Shown: positions 42,372 through 55,664, counted from the first letter of the stretch. The stretch is 64,000 nt of DNA from Anthopleura xanthogrammica (GCA_964019055.1 OZ025213.1:10095583-10159582), one strand, 5' to 3'. Program-made: numbers and translations. The notes: a model not told the origin generated them from the letters alone.

Positions 42372-45300
42372 ATGGGAAGCAAGGCAAATGGTGGCAGCGG
42401 TGGGAGACAAGAGAACAAGCGATGTTCGTTAATCCATGGTCCTCGTTTGTTGACAGTTTTACTGGTAATATCCATGATCCACGTAGCAACAAGTCAGGAC
42501 AATATGAATACTCTTGATCAAGAGATTGGATCTCCAAGATATGCTAAGACAACAGGCAAAACAAACCCTAAATCTAGCAAGGTTTGTAACACCCAGGAAT
42601 GTGCCGAAGCTGCCCAGCAAATCAAAAGTTCGATGAACCTTACCGTGGACCCTTGCGATGACTTTTATGAGTACGCTTGTGGGAATTGGTTGATAAACAA
42701 TCCTTTACAAAATGGTGATGTGACCCACGACATCTTCAGCAAACTTAAACGCGCAAGAAAAAGGTATTTCAGAAATCTCTTAGAGAATAACAGGATAACG
42801 ATCAACGGAGCGAATAGGAACGTGGAGAAAGTACCTATAAAGTTCTACCAATCATGTCTGAACCGGACAGCCATCGAGAGTGTTGGTGACTTACCTCTTA
42901 GGCAAGTTATCAGCGATTTGGGAGGCTGGAGTATGATGGAGGAAGACGGAGTCTGGGACGAGGATAATTGGGACTTTAATGGAACCATTGGTTCCATTCA
43001 CAGGAACTACATATCTCAGAAAGGGCCTTTATTTTCCCTATATGTACAATATGATAAAGTCAGTGACGGTACTGCCAAATTTGCTATCCATGTAAGTACA
43101 GATCAAATTAAAAAAACGTCAATGATGGGTCCAAATCTGAGCGTTTGGATTATGTTTAATGCAATATGTATCTCCCTAATGTAGATCGACCAGCTCAAAG
43201 AAGAAGATCAAGTGAGTGGCCTGTATTTCATATTGTTGTGGGAGGGGTGGGGGAATGCCGGAATAGAAATCTAAAATGGTTCATCCATGGCCAGGAATAG
43301 CGGTCATCCTGAGCCCACTATATGTCAACGAATTTCAACATGATAATTTAAAACATATTTGCCGCCGTCGAAATGATATGTACGGGAAGAAATAGCCTCA
43401 TGTACAAAGCTTTTACAAGCTGCTACAAAGTTGTTTTTTTTATATATATTCTATATGAAACGAAACCCAGGACTGTCAAAACATGTTCCAAACGCTTTAT
43501 CGTTGAGCGAATAATTACAAAAAGAATGCAGAACGTTTCTTTCGTAATTCCTAGCGTGAATTTTGCAGAAATTGGACTTCTGAACGCATAATGGAACCTA
43601 TGTCACGCTATCACGAAGGATTGTGTTTCATATGCATATATAGTTTAACCGACAACCTACAAGCTTTAGTTCTTTGTAGCTTAGATTTATCAAACCACAC
43701 TAAAGCTTCAAAAGGTTGCAAGAACAATGCTTTCTTAGTTTTCAGGGTAAATTTCATGGCAAGTCTGTGAAGAAAATCGGCAATCAAGCGTTCTTCAGGA
43801 ATTGTGATTTTCGTATATATTAACTACACATTCAAGGGGTTGAATTTGATTTGGGCTTTTGAGAGAATTTAAGTATGTGAGATTATATTTGTGGTTCTTT
43901 ATTCACTTGAGACCATTTCTTTGTAAAAATATATTGCCATTTTGATACTCTCATGGTGGCAATCGCTGCGTTACTGCAGGCTCAAATGGCCGCTATTCCC
44001 GGCCATGCAGAGTTTGCTGTCTTACATAGGGACGCACCACGAATCTACAGTGCTTAGCAGCAAGTCAATTTTAATTTCATTTTTTTGTTACACATTTTTT
44101 TCTATTAAATAGCAAATTAAATAACATCAGTTTTTAACAAGAAATTACTATTTCTATTCATTGTAAATTTACGTTTAGGGAACTGCTGCTGAAAAGAAAT
44201 ACATCAAGGATGTTGTGACATTGTTGGGCGGAAGAATAAACATCACCGAAAAAGTTCAAGAGCTTGTCGACTTTGAGACCAAAATTAAAGAAGTTAGTGT
44301 AGTTTTGTAATTTCGTATTCTTCATATTTTGAATTGTTAGTGTATTTTTTCATTGAATCATTAGTTAAATGCAATATTGCTGTAATGATTTAGTATCATG
44401 GTAATTATTCAATATGCTAGAGCCTGACTGGTCCTGAGGAAATTACTCCAAAGAACAAGATTACCCTGAAACAATTACAGCAGCAAGTGCCACAGGTAAC
44501 TATCTACAATTTTTGTTGAAAACATATCAAGTCATCGACCAACTCCACAGCTCTGTTATTGAATATTCTTTAGGACCATAATCATGGCGCAGCAGTCGCG
44601 AGAAAGCCGTATTTTTAGTATGTCACAATACAATACAATACAATAAGTTTATTTGTACCAATAAAGAATAAATAATAGTTTGTAACAATCTTAGCAATCA
44701 ACAAAGCTATAACAATAAGCAAAGCTACGGTACCCACACATCCCAGAATCCTAGTTTTTAAAAGTCGCATGTTTTTGGCTGAGAATATTGCCACAAGGTA
44801 CGTTCTTGTCGTGTTCACGCGAACCTTGTTGTGCGTAACGTTTGTCAACACTGCTAGCAACTTGTGATCAGGGCCATGACAAGGACCATCAACCTAACCA
44901 ATCACGTTTCTTTAATTTGCTAGTTCAACTGGACGAATCACTTGAATAATGTGTTGCAAACCCCTGTTGCTGAGACCGAGCTTATTTATGTTAATGCACT
45001 ACCTTACCTCAAAAAAGCAATTGAACTGGTACAGAATGCGTCAAAGAGGTAAAATACTTAGCCATTTTTATTTGTTTCTCTTCTTCTTTTGGCTTCCGTT
45101 AGTACTTTTAAGTACTTAAAAGATATCTTCAAATTCATCAAATACCGTATAGTCGCCTGTTTAGTGTCAATATATACCTTTTTCAAAAAAGGTTGTCATG
45201 GGCGATAGGAAATAGGTCATTCCAAGATCCAGTAATAGCTGGAATAATGTGTGTTTCTGCTTCTTATTCTCGTCAAGAACACGCAGGTTAGTGCTGAGAT

Positions 45301-46019
45301 ATTCCGTGTTGTTTGTAGTTCACGAAACCAATTAAAAGGCCTCGATTATTCGTGTTTAATTGTATACCCACAATTCCTTTTCCGTCTTGGAATGACCTAT
45401 AGCCTATCGCCTTTGGCGATGACAACATATTTTGAAATAGGTGCATACAAGCACGCAGAGAGGTTTCCACATTGTACCAAAAAGACCAAAACAAAAACAA
45501 AAACAAAAAACAGAAACAGAAATACCTCTATTTCAGTTGACTGATGCGAAAAAGCGCAAAAACTATCAAAAATACATTACCTGTATCTCGAGTCTTGATT
45601 CTTATAGCGTGCTAGCCAATTACCTGGTATGGAACGTGATCAAGAACCAGATACCCTATATGTCGACGCCTTATAGGCAAGCATATTTATCCTTTATCGG
45701 TGAAGCCGCCGAAAACGTTTCCACAGAGGAACGGTCGAAAACGTGCGCCCTTAATGCTGATGTGTCCTTAATTGAGTTAATGGGAGCTGCATACGTCAAC
45801 GATCATCGCATGCAATTTCAAAAAACCAAAAACATGGTAAGCAGGAAAAGACGGTATTGCATTATATAACAGGTTATATAAGCGTCGTAATTCATAATCT
45901 ACGCATGCGCACTAAAACTAAATGCCTGAGTTCGTTCATATTAGTACCCTGTTTACTTTTGGGAAATGCTGTGTTGTGAAAACCTCTAATAATAATGATA
46001 ATAATAATAATAATCATCA

Positions 46020-46069
<50 letters not shown>

Positions 46070-49000
46070 GACATTTTATTAGGTTCTTTGAAATTTTTTT
46101 ATCCAACTTTGCGGGCTACTGGCCTAAGCTAAGTTGTGATTAATTCAGTACATTTTTTCCCGGTCTTATTCCTTATATTCCTTAATTTCATCTTGGTCCA
46201 TCTTACTTAATAAAGGTATAGATTTTTTTAGTGATCTCAGCGTTTTGGGAGATGATCCACTTTTTGCTTTTTAGTAAAAGATAGTTTGTTTCCTTCAGGT
46301 TGTCTTAGATGATGTGATCTTGCACTTGTACACATGTTTATTTAAATCTTGATGAAAGTTCCCTAGGGATTTTTATTATTATTATTATTATTATTATTTG
46401 TTGTTGTTGTTTTTTGTTTAATTTCTTACTCGTGTTTTCTTTCTCTCGTTGGTTTAAAACCACTGTCATTCTGATTTGATTTTTTAATCTCCCAAGGTAA
46501 AAACACTGGCCAATGAAATACGTAAAGGCTTTAAAGAAAACGTAAACTCAATTACCTGGTTTAATGCTGCCACTAAAACCAAAATCATTGATAAGGTAAA
46601 CTTGGCTTAAGCATTCAATTTAATACATTTATATGTGCACCGCCTGTACATAGTAAGTAACGTAAGGGTTCCCCTTGGATGTGGCACGAGGGGGCATCCC
46701 AAAATTGGACAAAATCTTCAAGTAGAAGGCTAGTCAAGGACTGATGTTTCACAATTAATGGCCACGTGTTCTTATAAGAAAGTAAACAGTATTACTTGCT
46801 TGAGAGACAGTATCATTCCAACATAAATATAAATTTTAGAATGAACGTTATGCCTTTGACTCCTACGACGCCCGAAACCGGCCGTGAAGACACACCTTAA
46901 TTATTTGAAAAAGCTTAAACAGTTTTGAGCACGTTGGCCTGAATACCAATATAAACTGCATGTTCTCGAGGAAAAATAAAACTTTTGAAAATCAACATAT
47001 CTGGAGAAATGTTAAAATATCTGATAAAAACCTTTTAAAAGAAAAAAAACTCATTTTGACGTCATTTTCAAATGCCGAAAATCACATTTTTCATCGGATC
47101 GTTTTTACTAGATTTTTTTTCCATTTCAACTCCAAAATAACATTACATGGTCAATTTCGGACCTAGTTCTTGAAATGAATTATTTTTTTCACGGCCGAGC
47201 GACACCCATTATCTTAGTATGTCTGGCTGTGTATGTATTTACGAGCTCGTGTATCTTGTACAAGATGTATGAACGTTTGCCGCAAAATCCTTTGAATACT
47301 CTCAATTCTTCAAGTAATGCTTATTTGAGTTGTCATAGGGCTTTTCGAAAAACGTTCAAAACAAGCTGTCATTCCTTCTTCAAAGCAACGGCTCTGCACA
47401 GGAAAGCCAAGCCATTGACAAACCTCATCCCTCATTTGCATAAGACACTGACAGTGTAAAGCCAAACATGGTGCTTTAAGGGCTTGCAGAACATTTATTT
47501 TAAGTCCAGAAAAAATTGTGATACTGTCTGATCTGTTCCGGGTATATTCCCGTAAAACAAACCTTAAAAACACAATATTGTTTTGAATAAAGTTATCATA
47601 ATTTGAGCACATTTGATAGCAGTAATAATCTCGCAAAGCTCTGTATCACATATTACAGGTTGACGCCATGGAAGACAAAATTGGCTTTCCTGACTACTTT
47701 TCAACTACTGCCAAAGTCGCTCAGAGATTTCAGAATTACGACACTGTAAGTACATCTTGTCATTTCACACAGCAAATATCTTTCGGCTACTATATGGTTC
47801 AACTTTTTTTTTTTTTTTGTGTCTTAAAAGCTCATCCTCAGAAAAAATGAATACTTCAAAAACCAGATAGCAATATCTAAGTGGAAAAACCAACAAATGC
47901 TGAAGAAATTCGGGAAATCTGTCAATGATGATGATATGTAAGTAATGCTAACGCGCGCTACTCAATATAAATTAATAGCGGAGCTCCTGCGCGAGCGACG
48001 CTTCATACTTAAGAAGAATTGGTAAGTAAACCCATTGAGTTGATTTTTCTTGATAAAGAAAGCGATTTCCACCATCGTTTGTTCTTAGAAGCATGGTATT
48101 CTGAGCTAGATGACAGCTCAGGAAACGATCACATCCAAATTCCATCAATATATCCAACAATCATAAATTCTGGCAAAGCGTGCGCTAAGCGCTAGTTTTT
48201 TTATATCTTGCGCGTGCAAACGCTTTTCTTCACAATGAGGAAGGTGCTTGGACCGAAACGTCTGAGTCTTTGATACACTTCTTTTATACCAGTGACAACA
48301 TGTTTGATTAATTGTAACTCGTGACGGTTGGTTCTGTTAATCTCTCAGGTGGCCAGTTAAGGCTCACGAAGGTGACGATGGGTCTATTTTTGTCATAGAT
48401 AATAACTGGTTAGGTAAGTGCTCAAGGTTTCAAGGATTTTTTATTTCCCAGAAAATAATTTATAGTTGTATTTACAAATTTGTGTCTATGCACTGGAAAG
48501 TGCAGGAAAAAAACACCAAGAAGGTTACAAATCATTCCGCACCTTAAATGTTGCAAATGTAACAAAATTAAATAGCGCATAGGGAAAATAACGAAAAAGT
48601 AAACATATTATATGCATGATGAAAAAATTCAATTACCTTTAAAAAGCAGGAAAAGAGAAAGTATGTTATGTCAAAAAAATGAATTACGAGATGCACTTGC
48701 ACAAGGTAAAATAGGTGCAAAATGGCGCACGGCCAGACGAGTTACATAAAAACTAGGCATTCAACACCAAATTTACAAATTTAGAGCGTTTTCTTATAAT
48801 TTGATGCCGTAAAATTGTACGTTGTGTTTCTGAATGTAAGAAAGAACGTAAAACCGAAAAAGTCTATACTTTGCATAGACACCATATTGCTTCTTTGCAT
48901 TTGGCCCTGGATGCCTTGTTTCCAACAATGTGCGACATTTTGGACTTACGTGTATAATCTAATTGGAAATATAATTCCAAATAATTCCAATCGAATAAGA

Positions 49001-52000
49001 TAATATTGTTAAATATGTATGACAATCCATTTCACAATAGTCTCACTATGACTCTATGAGACAAAACGTGTAAAAAAGCATTATGAATGGGCAGCAGTAA
49101 GCCATATTTATTTTACTACAGTAACGTTTGATTGATTATCTTTTCTATCAACAGAATATTTTTTTGTTATTTTTTTTCCGTGATCAGTTATGTATTTTTA
49201 TATTTGTCTTAGTTCAACCATTAGCCACCCTACAACGACCTATCTTTTATCGAAGTGAATTCCTAAGGTACGAAAAAGGTAGTGAAAAAGCTATGCGTAA
49301 CTTACTCCCTGACGAATTCGAAGATTCGTTGATTCCTTTCGCAAGCGATCTTACCCTTATACTTATGACCGTATTTTTGCAGGGCTGTAAATTTTGGCTC
49401 CCTTGGTGCAAATCTTGGGCAGACAATCATGGAAAGCTTTGATGATTATGGTAAGGTTCACACAGAGTTTGTACAGTTAATTCGAGTAGCATGTTTCGAA
49501 AGAAAAAAAACAAGTCGAGTCAATTTTAAGTAATTGAGGGTTTTGCCCTTATAGATTTCAAAACGTGTATGGTTTTTCCATAAAATTTCGAAGATTTTTT
49601 ATCGTTATTTATTTTTTGTACGCGCGCATATCGTGGGCTCAAATCGCGTCATGCTTAGTTGCGTAGTAGCGTACGCAATATCTTATTATTTTAGGGGGAA
49701 TTAGTTGCAGTGAGTGCGCAATATGGCCACTACACTTTATTAGAATGCTAGAAGAAAAATCAGTAGTAAGGGAGAGAACTGGTCACACGTGGATTTACGC
49801 ACCAAGTAATGAGGCCAAAACAATTAGTAACGTTTTAAGTCCTATGATTTACAGAATACTAGTTAGCCTAATTTATGTTCTGTATCAATTCATCCACTCC
49901 AACATTTCCTGCTGTCTATTCAATCCTCTCTGCGTAATTTTAGTTGAATATTTCTCTATGATCACCTGCAGGTGAATTATGATAGTATTGCACGTCGATG
50001 TTTTCGCATAATCACCTGTATATGATCCGTAGCAGTCATATGTAAAATAAAACATATACTGTGAGTATCATGTTGAGTTTTTATCAGGAATTCAATATGA
50101 CAAACATGGACGTCGATTAACTGGTCAGTTTTGGTCAAATACAACACTACAGGATATTCATACCAGGGAAGGTTGTTTTTCCAGGCAGTACTCTAATTAC
50201 AGATTCTTTGGATTGCAGGTATGTCAGGGGCGTATCAGGGGGGTTTTAGGGTGTCTGTAAGTGGTGTTCAAGGAACTGAGAGCACTATAGGAGTTTGATA
50301 TCAAGAAACGGTGTACTCTCAGCACGGTTTGTTCCAGCCTATGTGCAACCCGACTTAAACAATGGTTACGATGGTCTGCGAATCAGCACAATATTCCTTG
50401 TTCATATACGATTATATTTAATAGGCTGTGAATGGCCGCTATTACTATGTTACAGTCCCTCTTTTCCCTCCTAACTCAGTCGAGTCGGATATTTTTCCTA
50501 ACTTCGTCGCACGGGAGTTGGGGCGAGTTAGGCCGCACGCTTGGAGAAGAAAAGTAGGGACTGTGGACAACACACATGCAGAAAAATGAATTAGGCGTTG
50601 CCCACACAACGCAAAATCCCCAGTGGTTGAAAATGATCGATCTGTCAACGAGCTGTCCAGTTTGAAAGGTATACTCCAGATCCAGCAGACTACCAGTAAG
50701 CTTCGCTGTGTTTCGAGCCACAGGGTTCGTATATCAAAATATTTCTTGAAAATCAAAACTTTTTATATGTAAGACAATTGTTTTCCAGGAGAGCGAAAAC
50801 TGATCGCAGTTCCATTCAAAATTTACTCCTCAAATGTTATTTGCTGGCGAATTCTTTCTAGATGATCAACGTTCGAGCGGCCGAATGGACAAGACAAGTT
50901 TGTTGTCGACCCGTAGTTGAATATTGCTTGTAATTCTTTAGTTTTCTCCGCAGTCGTCAATGGGGATGTAGATTACTAACACTGATATTAAACGGAGCCC
51001 TGTAAGGGACACCAGTGATTCTTGTTAGTGCAACCTATGTTCCTCAACAAGCACACATCAAAGAACAGTAACGGTTTGATGAGTTCGGTTCATCTTCTTT
51101 TCGTATCGGCTCATAATTTCAAGGCAGGAAATCAAATTCGTTTAGCCGCACAGTATGCTCGCGTTTGAAACGGAAAAGATATACCAATCAACTGGACACA
51201 GGAATTAAGGAAAAATATGTTCAAAATATCCCCGGAAACACCTATAAACACATGTAATTCACGAGCGATTCATTGCTCTTGCTTAGTTATCTGTCTCGTT
51301 TGACTCCAACCATTATTTTTTATTTATATATATTTATTTTGGTGTTTCAATGATATCGCATATTCATAATTTTGTGTTCTGTAAAGGCGAAAACTCAGCT
51401 GTGTCGTATGGTATTATAAATGATATCTTAGACTGGCCGGAGCAGAAAGTGACGAGTATTTGACAAGTGTGAAAGGGGGCGCTAATTCATTTATCTGTAT
51501 GTTGTTGTCCACAGTTCCTAATTTTTCTTTCCCTGCGTGCCACTTCAAGCTCAACTCCACTCCCGTGCGTCCAAGACAGGGGGGGGGGAACCAACTTGAC
51601 TGAGTTAGAAGGGAAAAGAAGGACTGTTAACAGTCAATGCTACTATGCGCATGCCAATTATTTCTTACACCCACTCCCTTTATATTTATTCCCTCTCTTA
51701 TAGGTCACCGGTAATTTTTCTGCATATTATGCCGAACTAAGCGCTGCTTTCAAAGCTGCCAACAAGGTGAAGTATACAGATACACCTAGTTGCAAGAACG
51801 TTGTCATATAAAAAAATAAAAAAATAACAAATTAATTAATTATTTTTGCAAAACAGGTGTAATTATTTCACTGTTTTGAAGGTATAGACTGACATTTTTG
51901 AGATTATCTTGTTGGTATACAGTATGTGGCTCTAATTGTGAACGGTTCTAGTTGTAAACACTTTTCCACTAATGTTTCGTTTTCATACCTTTTATTTGAG

Positions 52001-54033
52001 ATTTAAGTTAAAGATTTTGTCCGATAAAATATTGATTACTTGTCAATCATTCTATGCTATTTTGGGCATCCTGGCGTTCCATACGCGCCAAAATTCAATT
52101 TCCATTCAAGATAAGCTGAAGGCTGTTGTTTACAAATTCGTATTTTAGGCGCATCTTTAGGGTAATAGGTAAGAAAAGTCGTATATTATATGAACCTTGA
52201 AGCCATTAAAAACTAACAACCAGAAAATGTTTACAATTACAACCACATGTTTACAATTAGAGCCACCAACGGACATGATATGAAAAAAATAATAACAATT
52301 CATATAATAATATTAGGGCTGGCAAAAGAAAAGACGTTATTTATCCAAACGTTTTCGGTTTAATTAACCACCAATGTCTTATCTTTTCCAGTCCAGATAT
52401 AGTTTTAATTCTAAGCAATTATATTGCGTCATTTTCTAGAGTTCTGTGCAAATATGAGAACAATCAATTGATTTTTTCAGCAAAATATGGCTTTTTTAGA
52501 CAGCTTTTAACGTTTATGTTGTTTGCACGTTATTATTGCTAAAAAAGGGATGAACTTTCACGCAATCTGACAGCTAAACAAAGAAGGTTACCCCTATTTT
52601 TGATTTGCTTTTATTACTTCTAGTATATGATATACACTCTAATAAGTAATTAGAATGGATTAAACTTGGATTAAACTTTGATTGTATTTTGATTATTTGT
52701 ATCTTTAACAGGCGTATAACACTTGGGCAACAAATAATCCGAGCAAAACCTGGACATTACCAAATCTCAGTTTAACAAACGAGCAGCTGTTCTACATAGG
52801 GTTTGGTCAGGTAAGCACCACAAGTGAAATTCTGATCAGACTCAATTGTTTGGAAAATCATATTTAAATATATATTTTTGACTAATTTGCATAAAGTAAG
52901 TTTATTCATCTACAAGCAGGATATTCTGCTAATACTCGACTATAGTAGCACAATATTTGCTTTCAAAAATGCATGGCATTGATATTCCCGTGGAATTCTC
53001 CCTCTGATGGCTGAGCAAATATTATTTTTTTCCGTGTCTGTTTCAGCTGTCGCTTCTAATTTTTGGTTTGATGAATTGTCTTCTATAAAAGTATTCAAAA
53101 CAAAATCATCGGTGTACGTTAACATTAATACCATTTTCTTCCGCGATTTCTATTTATTATTTTTTTCCTAGAAAGGCCGAGGATACCCCTGTCCCCTGAT
53201 ATAAACGCGGTAGCCAGCCAATCAGCACGAGTGTACTATTTCACGAATATTTTATAGATATACATATATAGAGTAGTCGAGTGTTCCTTTGACTTCTTGA
53301 GAGATTCATTATGGTTTGGTAGTGCCTTTCACCATGATTTACCAAGATAAATAAAGTTTATTGATTCTTTAATCATAACATTCGACATATATTAATCGTC
53401 CATATAGAAGCCAGATTCATAACGAGGCTCTGACATTATATTTAGTCAGCTAGCCTTTGCATAATGTCGCAGCCTCGTTATAAATCTGGCTTTTAATTGG
53501 ACGATTGAAATATTTTAAAAGAAAATGAAGTCACAGGTGACTGCACTGTAATAATTATTTGCGCGTTGCTCATACTAAATATCACAATAATCATTGTTTT
53601 TGACAGAGTAATTGTCGCGGTGGAACTCCTGATGGACTATCTAAAGCTTTTATCAAGAGCAAGTTTTGGGATAACAAATTTAAGTATGGCTATATCTATT
53701 ATCCCTGATAAGTTGTCTGTCACTTGGGCTTTTGATATACTCGTATAGACCGAACATGGCGGACACACGCGGACTGCCTGGAACGAGGAGGCGAATTAGG
53801 CTAGTTAGCCGTCCGTGATCGGTGGAAATCTAGCTTTTCCCTTAAGAGCGTAAAAACCATTCTTAATGGATGTAAACATGAAAAAAAGATGATTTTAGAC
53901 TTTATTCCACAGGGTGATTGGTGCGTTAAGCAACTCTCATGAGTTCGCCAATGCGTTCCAGTGTAAGACTAACAGTCCAATGAATCCTGGTCAGAAATGT
54001 AGCCTCTGGAGCAAAGATGGACCTTTGTTCTAG
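42372..54033 (+). CDS. M13-family (neprilysin/ECE-like) probable pseudopeptidase
   Basis: Seventeen exons join in phase to about 753 aa: 42372-43091, 43185-43211, 44179-44292, 44421-44495, 44924-45048, 45608-45836, 46497-46595, 47659-47745, 47831-47937, 48349-48413, 49213-49267, 49383-49450, 50088-50218, 51704-51766, 52712-52810, 53607-53683 and 53913-54033 (stop TAG). The ATG at 42372 is chosen because gene 2 has the same context (GTCGTG/ATGGGAAG). A hydrophobic segment ([17 protein letters not shown]) acts as signal or anchor. Then comes the M13 N-terminal pattern ([26 protein letters not shown]), [10 protein letters not shown], and the C-terminal [12 protein letters not shown] and KCSLW. 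Length matches the family (about 750). The HExxH site reads QTIME between [10 protein letters not shown] and SFDDYG, and the ENxxD site is also lost. It is therefore predicted to be catalytically inactive at the membrane or secreted, perhaps a peptide-binding or decoy protein. Confidence 0.88.
43212..44178 (+). other. Intron 2 of M13 gene 1
   Basis: 967-bp intron; no repeat family recognised. The short open frame 43373-43591 has no support. Confidence 0.6.
44628..44660 (-). repeat. (AATAC)n with AAGTTTATTTG tail
   Basis: About four CAATA units precede AAGTTTATTTGTACCAATAAAG in intron 4 of M13 gene 1. This is the same retroposon-tail arrangement as in the VWDE-like intron. Confidence 0.45.
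45988..46072. repeat. (AAT)n/(ATT)n microsatellite
   Basis: AAT units switch to ATC and then ATT, so the two halves are complementary and could fold as a hairpin. Located in intron 6 of M13 gene 1. A second ATT/GTT run is at about 46374-46412. Confidence 0.95.
46596..47658 (+). other. Intron 7 of M13 gene 1
   Basis: 1,063 bp, AT-rich; small open frames on both strands have no domain or splice support. Confidence 0.6.
47970..48065. repeat. Dispersed GC-rich repeat, copy 1
   Basis: The segment ATAGCGGAGCTCC, GCGCGAGCG, CATACTTAAGAA and GAGTTGATTTTTC recurs in the same order at about 59680-59770 in an intron of gene 2. It stands out from its AT-rich surroundings. Confidence 0.65.
48230..48312. 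repeat. Element-end-like segment (CCGAAACGTCTGAG)
   Basis: In intron 9 of M13 gene 1, GGTGCTTGGACCGAAACGTC is followed by TGAGTCTTTGATACAC. Similar GAAACGTC-type ends occur at 62475-62512 after a retroelement C-terminus and, reversed, at 61908-61945. It is probably the 3' remnant of a related element. Confidence 0.35.
48414..49212 (+). other. Intron 10 of M13 gene 1
   Basis: 799 bp, AT-rich, no recognised repeat. The small frame 48815-49003 is not supported as coding. Confidence 0.6.
50450..51628. mobile_element. DNA transposon remnant with about 125-bp inverted ends
   Basis: In intron 13 of M13 gene 1, the segment about 50450-50570 (TTACAGTCCCTCTTTTCCCT and on, to CTGTGGACAAC) is matched in reverse complement by about 51503-51628 (TTGTCCACAGTTCC to GGGAAAAGAAGGACTGTTAA) with scattered mismatches and a poly-G run at about 51578-51588. 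The 930-bp centre has no intact transposase. This is the form of a non-autonomous element with long TIRs. Confidence 0.7.
51767..52711 (+). other. Intron 14 of M13 gene 1
   Basis: 945 bp of AT-rich sequence with no recognised element. Confidence 0.6.
53394..53506. mobile_element. 113-bp foldback MITE
   Basis: In intron 15 of M13 gene 1, arms of about 45 bases (left AATCGTCCATATAGAAGCCA, right ending TTTTAATTGGACGATT) pair with few mismatches around a short loop (AGTCAGCTAG). Sequence like ATAAAGTTTATTGATTC lies just upstream. Confidence 0.75.
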
Positions 54034-55615
54034 TAGATCCTGGTCATGGCCCTTGGATACAAATCACAGATCAAAAAAAAAAAAAAAACACAACAATTTC
54101 AAATTTGCTTATAAATAAGTGTTATTCACGAATTTTGAAGTATGTTCAATACTAAGTAAAATAAATCGGAATAAAAAGTTCAACCAACCTCATGGATTCG
54201 TAATGAATGCTAAATATCAGTTCAGAAGAGAAAAGAAAAAAACCAAAACGCTGACGAGTTATCTTAAAATTCCAGTTATAACCCCAAGGCCTATACATTA
54301 ACTTTGTAAGGGATATCGGGTGGGCTTATAATCAGGGGGGACTTATAACTGGGTGAGAGGCTTGTAAATGTTAACCGGAGGAATCGTTGAAGTCTGTTCT
54401 ATAAGAACTTTTTTTTATAATCGTGTCCATTTTAACTAAACATTATTTATGCATTCAACAATGTCTGTAAAAGCATTGACACGAAAATGTGCTTAGGAAA
54501 ACTATTATCTGCGATATATCCTATATAATTTCCCTATGGTATGCTTCATGTAGATTTGTGTCAATATTCACCCTTCTTAAATTATATGCGCATATTCAAT
54601 TAGGGGCATCAAAGCGAGGCAAGAACCGCAGAGCTTCGAATTCAAAATGGGCCGCCAAGCAGTGAAAAGAAACGGGATCTTTCTTTTTTGGCCAAGTTTT
54701 ACATTTTTATTTGCAGAACTATTAAGAAAACTACACCGATGAAACAATAGCGTCCCGATAAAGAACTATCTACAATCCTATTAACCATACCTCCATAATT
54801 TTGGCATCCTAGAGATAACATGTGTTCTGTTGTTCCTTTTGTATTAGATTTTCCATAGTTAGAAAAGGGCAATAAAACACAGTCGCCATCTTGAAAACAA
54901 AACACACTTAAAAACACGATTTTACACTCTTTTTAACCAAAAACTCCCGAAAACATTTCACTAAAATGGTCCTTAGGAGGGAGGATTCATTTTTGCTTTA
55001 AAAAATCGTTTTGATCATCCTCGCACATTTCTCGAAACGGAATTTTCGTGAAGAATTTTTTTTTATCGCTGCAGACTTCCTGACAATCTTATGTCCGGAG
55101 GTCATTGGGCGCAGGACTGGAAAGAAAAGTAATTTATTCAAGCTCGTACTCTCCCGCCTTGACCGCGAATTAGAAAACAATCTCGAGTATGTTAAGGCTT
55201 TGCCAAAACAGTGAAAAAATTTTTTTTTTAATAATTTCACGTTGCCACTAAAACTTATCCGATTTTGATAAAAACTGGCATACCGATCTCTGAATGATTT
55301 TGAGCCTTAACTTAAAATTTTGACTTTAGGGTGATCACGTGACTAGCTAAGAGCGATAAGGGAATTCGTTTTTTCTTTCTAAAATGCGTAAGGTAGTTTA
55401 AATATCTGAAAGAAACTTATACATTAAAAAGATGTTACTTAAAATTCTTAAAAGTTTGTCTTTAATTCGAGAAACTTGGTTATCACGTGACAATAATATC
55501 CATTGAGAATCTCCTTAATATCGTCAAAAATGCTTCGCTTTCAAAATTTTGTTCGTTCTTCAAATACGTATTGCCTCATCAGAATAGACGATGTGAAATG
55601 TGCTATATAAGAACC

Positions 55616-55664
<49 letters not shown>

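Noticed and set aside
45441..45607. Upstream extension of the open frame before M13 exon 6 ([13 protein letters not shown])
   Set aside because: The phase from exon 5 requires the acceptor at 45607, giving S-VLANYL as in M13 proteins.
45892..46074. Minus-strand frame rich in Ile
   Set aside because: An (AAT)n microsatellite.
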